From Spirosoma montaniterrae (lineage in GTDB: Bacteria; Bacteroidota; Bacteroidia; Cytophagales; Spirosomataceae), in contig NZ_CP014263.1 of assembly GCF_001988955.1 (NCBI RefSeq), forward strand, positions 558,001 to 622,000: a stretch of DNA of 64,000 nucleotides, read 5' to 3'. Below the pieces are notes generated by a model, which made no database searches, had not been told where the DNA came from, and saw only the letters and a list, made by a program, of their open reading frames with translations. Positions 35,675-44,368 of the stretch are shown piece after piece (position 1 is the stretch's first letter; every line of letters starts with the position of its first letter). Position numbers and translations under genes: made by a program.

Positions 35675-36016
35675 TTAGTTGCGGACAGTGATAATGCGAG
35701 ACAGGGTAAACTTATCGTCGCACGAATTAACGAGCGTTAGCGTAACGGTATAGGTGCCGGGCTGGGCGTAATTGTACGTCACGCGTGACCCAACCCGATT
35801 TATGCCGCGTCCATCGCCGGGGTCCCAGCCAATGGCTCCAATGTCGCCCTGTGGATTTTCTACGAAGAACGTCACGTCGAGTCGGTCGATGGTTATGCCA
35901 ATGTCTGCCGATGGTTTGGCACAGACCGGAAAATTCTTTCGGGTCAGGTCAAATGGTTCGCAGGCCGTCAGGCTGGTCAAAAGAAGGAAGTATAGAACGC
36001 ACTGTCGCATATTCAT
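35675..36016 (-). CDS. PKD-like lipoprotein
   Basis: 113 residues. MRQCVLYFLLLTSLTACEPF carries a lipoprotein signal (lipid Cys near 19). IGWDPGDGRGINRVGSRVTYNYAQPGTYTVTLTLVNSCDD is a PKD-type domain, with the family's W-D-x-G-D and Y-x-x-P-G-x-Y-x-V motifs. It begins the minus-strand trio; either ATG at 36016 or 36010 may be used. A small surface lipoprotein. Confidence 0.78.
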   Translation of the reverse strand: MNMRQCVLYFLLLTSLTACEPFDLTRKNFPVCAKPSADIGITIDRLDVTFFVENPQGDIGAIGWDPGDGRGINRVGSRVTYNYAQPGTYTVTLTLVNSCDDKFTLSRIITVRN

Positions 36017-36134
36017 AGATGGGAAACTTGACAAAGTAAGCGATACTTACGAAATTTTTCTACATTTAACAACCGGGTATTTCCCGATTTTCACCCCCAC
36101 TGACCGACTAACGTCGATTAACCTATTGATTGTC

Positions 36135-39100
36135 ATGATGCGCTGGTCCGCTAAAACAAAAGACGAATTAGTAGCCGAAATTCAGCGACTGCATACAGAG
36201 CGTAACGGAACTACCCGATCCGACGCCCTGCCCGCATTTGATGTTCGGCATACGCTCGATCAGCTTAACCTCGTGGGCGTAACCCTCGACCGCGACGGTA
36301 CCCTCACCTACGTAAACCCGTACACCTACCGCGTTACGGCCTGGCAACCTGACGACATTCTGGGCCGCAACTTCTTCGATGTTTTCATTCCGGCTGCCGA
36401 CCGCGCCCGGCTCGAACTCGATTTTGAGGAAGCTCTTGCCAAAGGCGGTTTCCCCGATCAGCGTGAAATCAGTTTGCTTACCCGCAGCGGAGCCAGCCGT
36501 AACGTTCAGATCAATTCGTTCATTGTCAACGCACCCACCGGGCAAACTGGTGTGTCTTCGTTTACAGTAGTAGGCGAAGACGTTACTAACAAACGGCGCG
36601 TGGCCTCGGCCCTGTCCAATACGAACGCGCAGTTGCAGGATTTGGTCGATAACACGTCCGACCTGATTCAACTGCTCACGCTCGACGGCAAATTTATCTT
36701 TGTAAACCGGGCCTGGCGCGATGTGCTGGGTTACGGCTCCGACGAAATTTCGGCCCTGAACCTGCGCGACGTACTGCACCCCGATTACGCGGATAGCACA
36801 CTGGCCCTGCTCAAACGAATTCAACAGGGTGATAAATTGCCCTACGTTGAAACCGTTTTCAGAAGTAAAGCCGGTAAAACGCTGTTTTTGTCGGGCAGCG
36901 TAAACTGCCGGTTCGATAATGGTAAACCAACCGCTTTCCGCTGTATCCTTCATGATACTACCGGCAAAATTCGGGCCGAAAAATCGCAGAAGCTGTATTA
37001 CAGTATTGCCAACTGGACTATCAACACGCCAAACCTCGATGAACTGTACCACAAGATTCACGAAGAACTTGGCAATATTATCGACGCCCGCAACTTCTTT
37101 ATTGCCCTCTACGACTCCGGCAAAACATATTTGTCGTTTCCGTACTACGTCGATGAGTACTTCGGCGGTAACATGCGATTTACTAAACGAAAGTTAGGCA
37201 ATGGCCTGACTGAGTACACTATTCGGGCTAATAAACCGCTGTTTCTGTACGAAAAAGATATTCGTCACTTAGCCGAGCAACATCAGATTGACTTATACGG
37301 CCAACTTCAGCCGCAGGTGATGCTGACGGCCCCGCTCCGTATTGGCGACGAGATTACGGGCATCATCGGCGTGAAATCATACGACGACGCGCAAACCTAC
37401 GGCCCCCGCGACCTCGAATTGCTTGAGTTTATTTCGGGGCAGGTAGCCTTAGCCATTGCCCGAAAACAGGCCGAAGCTGCCCTCGATAAGCAGAATGCCC
37501 GCCTGAACGCCATGTTCGACAGCAGCACCTACCTGATCTGGTCGGTTAATAAAGCCCTGCAACTCACGTCGTTCAATAAAAATTACCTGCACTTAGTTGA
37601 AGAAAACGTTGGCGAAACGCCCCGGCTGTATGGTAACGCGCCCAACCTCGGCTGGCGCATGATTGGGCCGGAAGGACGCAAACTGCTCGAAGAAAAATAC
37701 CGGCAGGCGTTTCGGGGTGTCCCGCAGAGTTTTGAACTCCGCATCGACGGCGAACGGCGCGACAACACCGAAGTATGGCTCGATTTTCAGCTAAACCCAA
37801 TCCTGCTGTCGGGCGGCATCATCGAAGAAGTGTCGGGTATTGCCCGCGACATCACCATCCGCAAACGCGCCGAAATTGCTACCCGTCAAAGTGAAGAAAA
37901 ATTCCGGGGTATTTTTGAAAACCTCCAGGATATCTACGCCCGCGTTGACCGCACAGGCCGCGTGACCATGATCAGCCCGTCGGTGTTCAAGCGTATGGGC
38001 TACACGCCCGATGAGGTGCTGGGGCAGGACGTGATGCAGTATTTTGTGGATAAGAGCGTGATTCGTAAGGCGATGCTCAAGCTCGTTCGGAACCACAGCC
38101 TGCGCAATTTTGAAGTTAGCATGCGCCGGAAAGACGGCTCCGAACGGCAGTTTATGTTCAATATGCTGCTCCTGCAGGACGAACACGGCCATTATTCGGT
38201 GGTGGCCGTGCTGGCCCGCGATATTACCGAACTGAAACGGCAGTCGGCAGAACTGGTAAAGGCAAAAGAAGAAGCCGAACGCTCGCTGAAGGTGAAAGAG
38301 CGGTTTCTGGCCAATATGAGCCATGAAATCCGCACGCCCATGAACGGCGTAATTGGTATGATCGACCTGCTGACCGACACGCAATTGGACGATGAGCAGC
38401 GCGGCTATGTAAAAACCATCAAACGGTCGTCGGAGACGCTGCTCAACATCCTGAATGACATTCTCGATTTGTCGAAAATTGAAGCGGGCAAAATGGCGTT
38501 ACATGAGTCGCCGGTGGCGTTTGCCGAGATTTTCGAGAAACTCATTGCACTTTTCGGGCAACAGGCCAATTCCAAAAACAACCGCCTGACCTACCACCTC
38601 GGTCCCGACTTGCCGACGTTCGTAATTGCCGACCAAACCCGGCTGCTCCAGATTCTATCGAACCTGACCTCCAACGCCATCAAGTTTACCGAAAACGGTA
38701 CGGTGCGGGTCGAAGCGTCGCTGATCAGCAAGCGCGGCAAGTTCAACCGCATCCGCGTGTCGGTTATTGATTCAGGCATTGGTATTTCGCCCGAAAATAT
38801 TAACCTGCTGTTCAACTCATTCAGTCAGGTCGATGAATCGTCGCGGAAATCGTTTGGTGGTACGGGGCTGGGCTTAGCTATTTCCAAAGAACTGGCGCAC
38901 CTGATGAAGGGCGAAGTGGGCGTTGAGTCGGAAGTAGGTAAGGGCAGTACGTTCTGGTTCACAATCGAACTAAAAGAAACGGCAATCAGCCCAACCCAGC
39001 AACACACCGAAGTGGCCGAAATCTCGCTCGCCAATTTCTTCAGTACGTACCACCCGCAGGTGCTGCTGGTCGACGACAACGCCGTGAACCGTAAAGTTGC

Positions 39101-39812
39101 CAGCGAGATTCTGCGTAAAGCGGGCTGCGTTGTGACTACCGCCGACAGTGGCCCCAATGCCATTGCGTGCTTCGCGCAGGGCACACCCTTCGACGTTATC
39201 TTTATGGACATTCAGATGCCCGATATGGACGGCGTGGAAACAACCCGCCACCTGCGCGAACAGTTTGGAAGTCAACTACCCGTTATTGTTGCCATGACAG
39301 CCTACTCAATGCGCGAAGACCGTGAACGGTTTATTAGTCAGGGACTTGACGATTACATTGCCAAGCCAATTCGCGCCCAGAGTCTGATTGCGAAAGTGAA
39401 GGAAATTGTGGACGTGAAGCTAAAGGCAGCGGGCGAAGGGCAGCAACAGACCCCGCCTAAGGCTACTCTTCAAACAGATTCATTGCTGCCGATTATTGAC
39501 GAAAGTATTGTGCAGCAACTACGTGAGATTGGCGGGCAGGAATTGGTCGACAGCATCATGGAGGAGTTCGTAACCGAGGCTACCGACCTGGTGAAAGGAG
39601 CGGTTGATGCTTACGCGCTGGGCGATATTCCGACTGTGAAAAGCCACCTCCACACGCTCAAAGGCAGTGCAGGCACCATTGGTGTCGCCCGTGTTGCCGA
39701 CATTGCCCGCGCGGCAGAAGGCAAACTAAAAGTCAACGATACCAGTGGCTTAGCCGACGCCTTGCAGGCATTGGAAAATGCGTTTGACGAATTTCTGAAG
39801 GCGCAGGACTGA
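36135..39812 (+). CDS. Hybrid sensor histidine kinase (PAS, PAS, GAF, PAS, PAS, HisKA, HATPase, REC, HPt)
   Basis: 1225 residues from the ATG at 36135. No membrane helix, so a cytoplasmic sensor. Two PAS domains (about 35-155 and 165-285) precede a GAF (about 290-450), then two more PAS (about 460-580 and 590-700). HisKA follows with FLANMSHEIRTPMNGV (phospho-His near 729), the HATPase with DSGIGIS and GGTGLGLAISKEL, the receiver with FMDIQMPDMDG (Asp near 1025) and HPt with HLHTLKGSAGTIG (His near 1173). This is a full His-Asp-His relay with no DNA-binding output, so it must pass phosphate to a separate regulator; the CheY-like protein at 40622 is the nearest candidate. Confidence 0.92.
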   Translation: MMRWSAKTKDELVAEIQRLHTERNGTTRSDALPAFDVRHTLDQLNLVGVTLDRDGTLTYVNPYTYRVTAWQPDDILGRNFFDVFIPAADRARLELDFEEALAKGGFPDQREISLLTRSGASRNVQINSFIVNAPTGQTGVSSFTVVGEDVTNKRRVASALSNTNAQLQDLVDNTSDLIQLLTLDGKFIFVNRAWRDVLGYGSDEISALNLRDVLHPDYADSTLALLKRIQQGDKLPYVETVFRSKAGKTLFLSGSVNCRFDNGKPTAFRCILHDTTGKIRAEKSQKLYYSIANWTINTPNLDELYHKIHEELGNIIDARNFFIALYDSGKTYLSFPYYVDEYFGGNMRFTKRKLGNGLTEYTIRANKPLFLYEKDIRHLAEQHQIDLYGQLQPQVMLTAPLRIGDEITGIIGVKSYDDAQTYGPRDLELLEFISGQVALAIARKQAEAALDKQNARLNAMFDSSTYLIWSVNKALQLTSFNKNYLHLVEENVGETPRLYGNAPNLGWRMIGPEGRKLLEEKYRQAFRGVPQSFELRIDGERRDNTEVWLDFQLNPILLSGGIIEEVSGIARDITIRKRAEIATRQSEEKFRGIFENLQDIYARVDRTGRVTMISPSVFKRMGYTPDEVLGQDVMQYFVDKSVIRKAMLKLVRNHSLRNFEVSMRRKDGSERQFMFNMLLLQDEHGHYSVVAVLARDITELKRQSAELVKAKEEAERSLKVKERFLANMSHEIRTPMNGVIGMIDLLTDTQLDDEQRGYVKTIKRSSETLLNILNDILDLSKIEAGKMALHESPVAFAEIFEKLIALFGQQANSKNNRLTYHLGPDLPTFVIADQTRLLQILSNLTSNAIKFTENGTVRVEASLISKRGKFNRIRVSVIDSGIGISPENINLLFNSFSQVDESSRKSFGGTGLGLAISKELAHLMKGEVGVESEVGKGSTFWFTIELKETAISPTQQHTEVAEISLANFFSTYHPQVLLVDDNAVNRKVASEILRKAGCVVTTADSGPNAIACFAQGTPFDVIFMDIQMPDMDGVETTRHLREQFGSQLPVIVAMTAYSMREDRERFISQGLDDYIAKPIRAQSLIAKVKEIVDVKLKAAGEGQQQTPPKATLQTDSLLPIIDESIVQQLREIGGQELVDSIMEEFVTEATDLVKGAVDAYALGDIPTVKSHLHTLKGSAGTIGVARVADIARAAEGKLKVNDTSGLADALQALENAFDEFLKAQD

Positions 39813-39834
39813 AAAACGCGCCTTCAGAAATTTT
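39790..39834 (+). terminator. Rho-independent terminator after the hybrid kinase
   Basis: AATTTCTGAAGGCGC at 39790-39804 pairs with GCGCCTTCAGAAATT at 39818-39832, followed by TTT. The left arm is within the last kinase codons. Serves as terminator for the kinase and, on the other strand, for the convergent gene. Confidence 0.75.
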
Positions 39835-39844
39835 CGCAGACCAG

Positions 39845-40282
39845 TTACTCCCGAACCGGGAACCTTTTTATCTGCTTCTCCAGGTCCTGAACAGCCTGTT
39901 GCAGTTCACGTTTGTCGGGTTCCACCAAGAGGAAGAACGGAGCAGAGCCATGTTGCCACGAAGGCTGAACATCAGGGCCGAGTTTAACGCGTAAACGATA
40001 ATCGTTGGGTTTGTTTGATATGTTACTGAAACTCAGTGCAGGCTCAATAAAACTTAATTTTGGAGATAGCTCATGTCCAGCGTCTAAGGAGCGCATCCAT
40101 TTGAGTAGCAGTTCTATTTCCCAGGTCGACAAAACAGGGGCAGTACGCACGCATTCACGATTTTGATAGCGAATCTTTAGGCTAACAATCAGCCAGTTGC
40201 GATCCATAAAGTAGGGCGAGTCGGAGCATTCATAATCAAGGATGGTCAACGCTAAAGCGCCGTTTGGGCCAGTGAGCAGCAT
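39845..40282 (-). CDS. Possible WapI-type immunity protein (orphan)
   Basis: 145 residues, no signal peptide. The start LLTGPNGALALTILDYECSDSPYFMDRNWLIVSLKI and the later VLSTWEIELLLKWMRSL resemble the WapI-like immunity family, in which a short beta-rich opening with D-x-N-W-L is followed by T-x-E-L. The match is from memory of that pattern, so it is tentative. No toxin gene is next to it. Alternatively a hypothetical protein of unknown role. Confidence 0.5.
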   Translation of the reverse strand: MLLTGPNGALALTILDYECSDSPYFMDRNWLIVSLKIRYQNRECVRTAPVLSTWEIELLLKWMRSLDAGHELSPKLSFIEPALSFSNISNKPNDYRLRVKLGPDVQPSWQHGSAPFFLLVEPDKRELQQAVQDLEKQIKRFPVRE

Positions 40283-40621
40283 AGAGAGGAAGATAAAAAG
40301 GTTACTGGAAACGGTATTGTGTAAGACGCAGGGACGTTGCCGTCCACCAATAATCGGTATCTAAAAAGTAGATTATTGGTTATAATAGCTACCTGATTAT
40401 TTTTATAGGGATAGATGGGTAAAGTTAAGCGATTAAACAGATTTATGTGTTATCGGAATGTATTTTTTTGAGAATTATAACGGCATAATCCGGCGAAAGC
40501 CACACGGCTCCGTTCAGCAAAAAAATTGACTGCGTTGGCGCGGCAGAACGCTCTTTTTTTGTGTTTGCATATTTAACTGCTAATTTCACCACCCTAAACA
40601 TTACACGACTCTCCAAGCCTT
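40283..40621. other. 339-base gap: small hairpins and a promoter
   Basis: Two hairpins: GGACG/CGTCC at 40331-40344, and CCAATAATC (40346-40354) with GATTATTGG (40370-40378). The rest is AT-rich. No frame of use was seen. A promoter for the response regulator lies at its right end. Confidence 0.5.
40558..40588 (+). promoter_or_regulatory. Putative Bacteroidota-type promoter for the response regulator
   Basis: TTTG at 40558-40561, a 19-base spacer, then TAATTTCA at 40581-40588 (TAnnTTTG with two mismatches at the end). Transcription would start near 40595, about 27 bases before the ATG at 40622. Confidence 0.4.
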
Positions 40622-41002
40622 ATGTCAGCTTCAAAACGCGTTTTGATTGCAGAAGATAGTTCCGTCATTCAGAACCTCGCCCGTAAAATTCTTGAGTTTC
40701 AGAATTACGATATTACGGCAGTCAAGAATGGCGAACAGGTGTTGCAAATTCTTGAAAAAGAAGACTTTAGTATTCTTTTATTAGATATTAACATGCCCGT
40801 TATGGACGGTATGGAGTGCGTTCGTCGGGTGCGGGCATTGCCTGATGCCGAGAAAGCGGGCGTGCCTATCGTGGCTATTACCGGTAACGCCAAGAACTAT
40901 ACGGAAGAAGAATTCAAAACAGCCGGCTTCAACGACGTGCTGGTGAAACCCCTGAATTTCGACCGCTTAGTTGAAGTCGTAAATCAGTTGACGGATAAGT
41001 GA
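40622..41002 (+). CDS. CheY-like single-domain response regulator
   Basis: 126 residues, one receiver domain only. RVLIAEDSSVIQNL gives the acidic pair, ILLLDINMPVMDGMEC the phosphorylation Asp (near 59), VAITGNAK the conserved Thr region and VLVKPLNFDRL the Lys. It carries no output domain, so it acts by binding a partner or as a phosphate relay. The large hybrid kinase with an HPt domain 1 kb away is the obvious candidate donor. A 25-base perfect inverted repeat follows. Confidence 0.92.
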   Translation: MSASKRVLIAEDSSVIQNLARKILEFQNYDITAVKNGEQVLQILEKEDFSILLLDINMPVMDGMECVRRVRALPDAEKAGVPIVAITGNAKNYTEEEFKTAGFNDVLVKPLNFDRLVEVVNQLTDK

Positions 41003-41013
41003 CAGAACGATTA

Positions 41014-41083
41014 AATGATTGAATGACAGAATGATTGAATTAGAGACCATTCAGCACGTCAATCATTCTGTCATTCAATCATT
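41014..41083. terminator. 25-base perfect inverted repeat after the response regulator
   Basis: Arms 41014-41038 and 41059-41083 are exact inverses (AATGATTGAATGACAGAATG and on). No T tract. The right arm ends five bases before the MBL gene start at 41088, so it might also affect translation of that gene. Confidence 0.6.
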
Positions 41084-41087
41084 CAAT

Positions 41088-41849
41088 ATGATTATTACCC
41101 TGCTCGGAACCGGAACATCGTCGGGGGTGCCGCTGATTGGCTGCGATTGTGATGTATGCCGATCCGTTGATTACCGCGATAAACGCCTGCGTACCTCGGC
41201 TCACATTGCCGTTGGCGGGCGTAGTTTCGTGGTCGATACCGGCCCTGATTTCCGGCAGCAGGTATTACGGCTGAACCTACGGCAGCTCGACGCGGTGCTG
41301 TATACGCACGAACACAAAGACCATACGGCAGGTATGGATGAGGTGCGGGCGTATAACTTCCGGCAGCGACAGGATATTCCCGTATATGGTCGCCCGTCGG
41401 TGCTGACACAACTTCAGCGCGAATTTGCTTACGTTTTTACGGAGCATAAATATCCCGGAACCCCGCATATTCGACTCAACGAGATTAACAACGAGCCGTT
41501 CGATGTGCTGGGTGTGCGTATTGTGCCTATTGAGGTTATGCACCACCAACTGCCCGTATACGGTTTCCGCATCGGCGATTTTACCTACCTGACCGATTTG
41601 AATTATATTGCCGAGCCGGAACTCGAAAAGGTTTACGGGACGAAAATTCTCATTCTCGACGCCCTCCAGCGGCAACCGCATATATCGCATTTCACGTTCG
41701 ATCAGGCAGTTGCACTCGCCGAACGCATTGGTGCTCATCGCACTTACTTCACACATATTAGCCATAAACTCGGCCTCCACCGCGATGTTGAGCGCGAATT
41801 GCCACCTCACATCCGGCTCGGCTACGATGGGCTGCAAATCAGGCTCTAA
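41088..41849 (+). CDS. MBL-fold metallo-hydrolase (PhnP-like)
   Basis: 253 residues from the ATG at 41088. MIITLLGTGTSSGVPLIGCDCDVC opens with the TGTSxG motif and paired Cys typical of PhnP/RNase Z-like members. VVDTGPDFRQQ and YTHEHKDHTAGMDEVR hold the Asp and the HxHxDH metal site (here HEHKDH). Later metal ligands are in DLNYIAEPE and THISHKL. The family includes 5-phosphoribosyl 1,2-cyclic phosphodiesterases; in Bacteroidota it is usually a house-keeping phosphodiesterase of unknown substrate. Confidence 0.85.
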   Translation: MIITLLGTGTSSGVPLIGCDCDVCRSVDYRDKRLRTSAHIAVGGRSFVVDTGPDFRQQVLRLNLRQLDAVLYTHEHKDHTAGMDEVRAYNFRQRQDIPVYGRPSVLTQLQREFAYVFTEHKYPGTPHIRLNEINNEPFDVLGVRIVPIEVMHHQLPVYGFRIGDFTYLTDLNYIAEPELEKVYGTKILILDALQRQPHISHFTFDQAVALAERIGAHRTYFTHISHKLGLHRDVERELPPHIRLGYDGLQIRL

Positions 41850-41885
41850 AACCAATCGCTTCAACCCGGCGTTATCGGCGTAGAT

Positions 41886-42998
41886 ATGTATGCTATGCCA
41901 ACGCTCATAAAACCAACCCGCACCTTTACCGACAAACTCCTCGACCACTACCGGCAACAGGGCGATCCCCCTGCCGACGCGGTAATTACAGCCGTAGCTG
42001 AACAGACCGGACGTGAGGGCGTTGGCGCGTTGATGCGGTGGTTAGGCGACACTGGTAATTTTAGTACGGATGAGCAGCCGGAGCCAATCCAGCGTTTTTT
42101 TATTGAACATGCACACTTGCCGGAGTGGGCCGACCAGACGCGGATGCAGCGCGGCATGGCGTTTTTTCAGAAACATACCGCACTGATTGGGCTGACGTTA
42201 GGCACTTATTCGCTGCCGTACACGTACCTCGGTGCCAACGGCGTGCGACTGCTTTGGCTGACCGAACGCATTAAAAATGATACCGCCCGCCGATTGCAGG
42301 AGACCGGCGAGTGGGTATTTGCCGTCAATAATCCGAAGAATTTTCCCTTAGCCCCTCCCTCACCCCCGACCCCTCTCCCAAAACGGGAGAGGGGAGCAAT
42401 GCTCCCGGATGGCTCTCCCCTCTCCCGTTTTGGGAGAGGGGCCGGGGGTGAGGGTGACGGTATTGAGCGCACGCTCAAAATCCGGCTCATTCATGCGGCT
42501 TCGCGTTGGTTTGGCCTTCAGTCGGGTCGCTGGAACATGGCGTGGGGGATGCCCGTGAATCAGGAAGATATGGCCGGTACAAATCTGGCGTTCAGCTATA
42601 TTGTGCTGAAAGGATTGCGAAAGATGGGCGTAACAACCTCCGAACAGAACGAAGAAGATTATCTCCACCATATCAACGTTGTCGGTTCGTTGAACGGGTT
42701 GGCCGAAGAATTGATGCCACATAATTTGCGCGAAGCCTATCACCTTGATCGCCAGATTGCCCGGCGGCAGTTTCGAGCGTCGGAAGCCGGTACGGGCCTG
42801 ACACGGTCGTTGCTCAACGCTATTGCCGACGTAGCCGGAAAACAAACCGGACAACCCGAAACAACCCGGAACCTCGCAGCCGCTCAGATGCGTTTCTTCC
42901 TCGGCGACGATCACGCCAACGCGCTTGGTATTCCTGCCGTACCGGTCGAAAAACGGCTGGCCGGGGTGGTGAGTCGGCTGCCTATTTTTCCAAAATGA
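41886..42998 (+). CDS. MpaB-like oxygenase-family protein (DUF2236), with a palindrome read in frame
   Basis: 370 residues. FIEHAHLPEWADQTRMQRGMAFFQKH, ALIGLTLGTYSLPYTYLGANGVRLLW, then RLIHAASRWF, WGMPVNQEDMAGTNLAFSY and FFLGDDHANALGIP follow the ER-bound oxygenase MpaB / Lcp-like family. Members bind haem through conserved His. Between residues of about 157 and 191 lies a Pro/Arg/Gly-rich stretch (PPTPLPKRERGAML, then SRFGRGAGGEG) that is a translated CCCCTCCC-family palindrome; it is inserted just before the conserved LKIRLIHA helix. The reading frame is kept, so the protein may still work with an extra loop. Overlaps mnmE by four bases. Confidence 0.82.
   Translation: MYAMPTLIKPTRTFTDKLLDHYRQQGDPPADAVITAVAEQTGREGVGALMRWLGDTGNFSTDEQPEPIQRFFIEHAHLPEWADQTRMQRGMAFFQKHTALIGLTLGTYSLPYTYLGANGVRLLWLTERIKNDTARRLQETGEWVFAVNNPKNFPLAPPSPPTPLPKRERGAMLPDGSPLSRFGRGAGGEGDGIERTLKIRLIHAASRWFGLQSGRWNMAWGMPVNQEDMAGTNLAFSYIVLKGLRKMGVTTSEQNEEDYLHHINVVGSLNGLAEELMPHNLREAYHLDRQIARRQFRASEAGTGLTRSLLNAIADVAGKQTGQPETTRNLAAAQMRFFLGDDHANALGIPAVPVEKRLAGVVSRLPIFPK
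42357..42454. repeat. CCCCTCCC-family palindrome inside a coding sequence (copy 1)
   Basis: The 38-base arms 42357-42394 and 42417-42454 are inverted with one mismatch, and each arm contains a smaller palindrome (CTCTCCC-AAAAC-GGGAGAG). It is read in frame in the MpaB-like gene. Related copies: 52373-52463, 59067-59164, 60701-60735. Confidence 0.9.
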
Positions 42999-44368
42999 TT
43001 CAATACGAACCTATTGCCGCGCTTGCCACGGCCCCTGGCATTGGGGCCATTGCCGTTATCCGGGTGTCGGGTGAGGGAGCCATTTCTATTACCAATCGGC
43101 TGTTTCGCGGAAAAGACCTTACACAGCAACCCAGCCATACGGCCCATTTCGGTACGCTCCGTACTGCCAGCGATACCCTGATTGACGAGGTGCTGGTGAC
43201 TGTGTTTCGGGCACCAAAATCGTTTACGAAAGAAGATGTGGTCGAAATATCGTGCCACGGATCAGAATTTATTATTCAGCAGATTTTGCGTCGGCTGACC
43301 GACGAGGGCGTTCGGCTGGCCCGGCCCGGCGAGTTTACGCAGCGGGCGTTTCTGAACGGGCAGTTCGATCTGGTGCAGGCCGAAGCCGTGGCCGACCTGA
43401 TTGCCGCCGACTCCGACGCCAGTCACCGGGCTGCCCTCACCCAACTGCGCGGAGGTTTTTCCAAACAACTGAACGTGCTTCGCCAGCAACTGATTGATTT
43501 TGTAGCTTTGGTTGAACTCGAACTCGATTTTGGCGAAGAAGACGTAGAGTTTGCCCACCGCGAGCAACTCCGGCAGCTTATGCTCGACATCCGGCGGGCA
43601 CTGCACCCGCTTATCGACTCGTTTTCAGCCGGTAACGTTATCAAAAACGGTGTGGCAACGGTCATCGTCGGTAAACCCAACGCGGGTAAATCGACCCTGC
43701 TCAATGCCCTGCTGAACGAAGAAAAAGCTATTGTTTCCGACATTCCCGGCACCACCCGCGACGTGATAGAAGACGAGCTGTTTATCGACGGTATCCGGTT
43801 CCGGCTCATCGACACCGCCGGGCTGCGGCAGGCTACCGACCAAATCGAAGCGATTGGCGTAGAGCGCACCCGGCAGCAGATGGAAAAGGCCGCCTTAGTT
43901 GTTTATCTGTTCGACGGCGCAGCCATTTTGCCCGATGAACTGCAACAGGCGGTCGATGAAATCAGTGCGTCGGGCAAACCCTATCTGCTGGTTGGCAACA
44001 AATCTGATCTGATCGATGCCCAAAGGCAGCAACAACTAAACGTTGTTGTCAACGAAGCTATTCTCTGGATTTCGGCTAAAAATCAGCGCATCGACGATCT
44101 GAAGCTGGCTCTTTCGGCCCGTGTTCGGACCGATGCGGCTGTACAAACGGGCAGTGCCGTTGTTACCAACGCCCGACACTACGAACACCTGACCGCTACC
44201 GACGATGCAATAGCCCGTGCTCTTGCTGGCTTAGACGCCGGTACTACGCCCGACTGGCTGGCAATGGACCTGCGCGTGGCCTTGCAGCACCTCGGCGAGT
44301 TGACCGGAACCATCATTACGGATGATATATTAGATTCGATTTTTAGCAAGTTCTGTATTGGAAAATGA
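42995..44368 (+). CDS. mnmE: tRNA modification GTPase MnmE
   Basis: 457 residues. The N-terminal folate-binding domain (IAALATAPGIGAIAVIRVSG, EDVVEISCHGS, ARPGEFTQRAFLNG) leads through helices to the G domain (about 225-375: VGKPNAGKSTLLNALL, IPGTTRD, DTAG, GNKSD), ending in FSKFCIGK, the C-terminal CxGK motif. With MnmG it installs cmnm5 groups at the wobble uridine of some tRNAs. Overlaps the mpaB-like gene at its start and the ATE-like gene at its end, each by ATGA. Confidence 0.97.
   Translation: MIQYEPIAALATAPGIGAIAVIRVSGEGAISITNRLFRGKDLTQQPSHTAHFGTLRTASDTLIDEVLVTVFRAPKSFTKEDVVEISCHGSEFIIQQILRRLTDEGVRLARPGEFTQRAFLNGQFDLVQAEAVADLIAADSDASHRAALTQLRGGFSKQLNVLRQQLIDFVALVELELDFGEEDVEFAHREQLRQLMLDIRRALHPLIDSFSAGNVIKNGVATVIVGKPNAGKSTLLNALLNEEKAIVSDIPGTTRDVIEDELFIDGIRFRLIDTAGLRQATDQIEAIGVERTRQQMEKAALVVYLFDGAAILPDELQQAVDEISASGKPYLLVGNKSDLIDAQRQQQLNVVVNEAILWISAKNQRIDDLKLALSARVRTDAAVQTGSAVVTNARHYEHLTATDDAIARALAGLDAGTTPDWLAMDLRVALQHLGELTGTIITDDILDSIFSKFCIGK

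Noticed and set aside
35772-36134. An N-terminal extension of the hybrid kinase
   Set aside because: The extra 121 residues overlap the PKD lipoprotein gene on the other strand and read as Arg/Pro-rich shadow; the MMRWSAK start at 36135 fits.
42206-42490. Minus-strand frame with a Pro/Arg-rich repeat-like product
   Set aside because: It is the opposite reading of the palindrome and the MpaB-like gene; the plus-strand product has family motifs on both sides.
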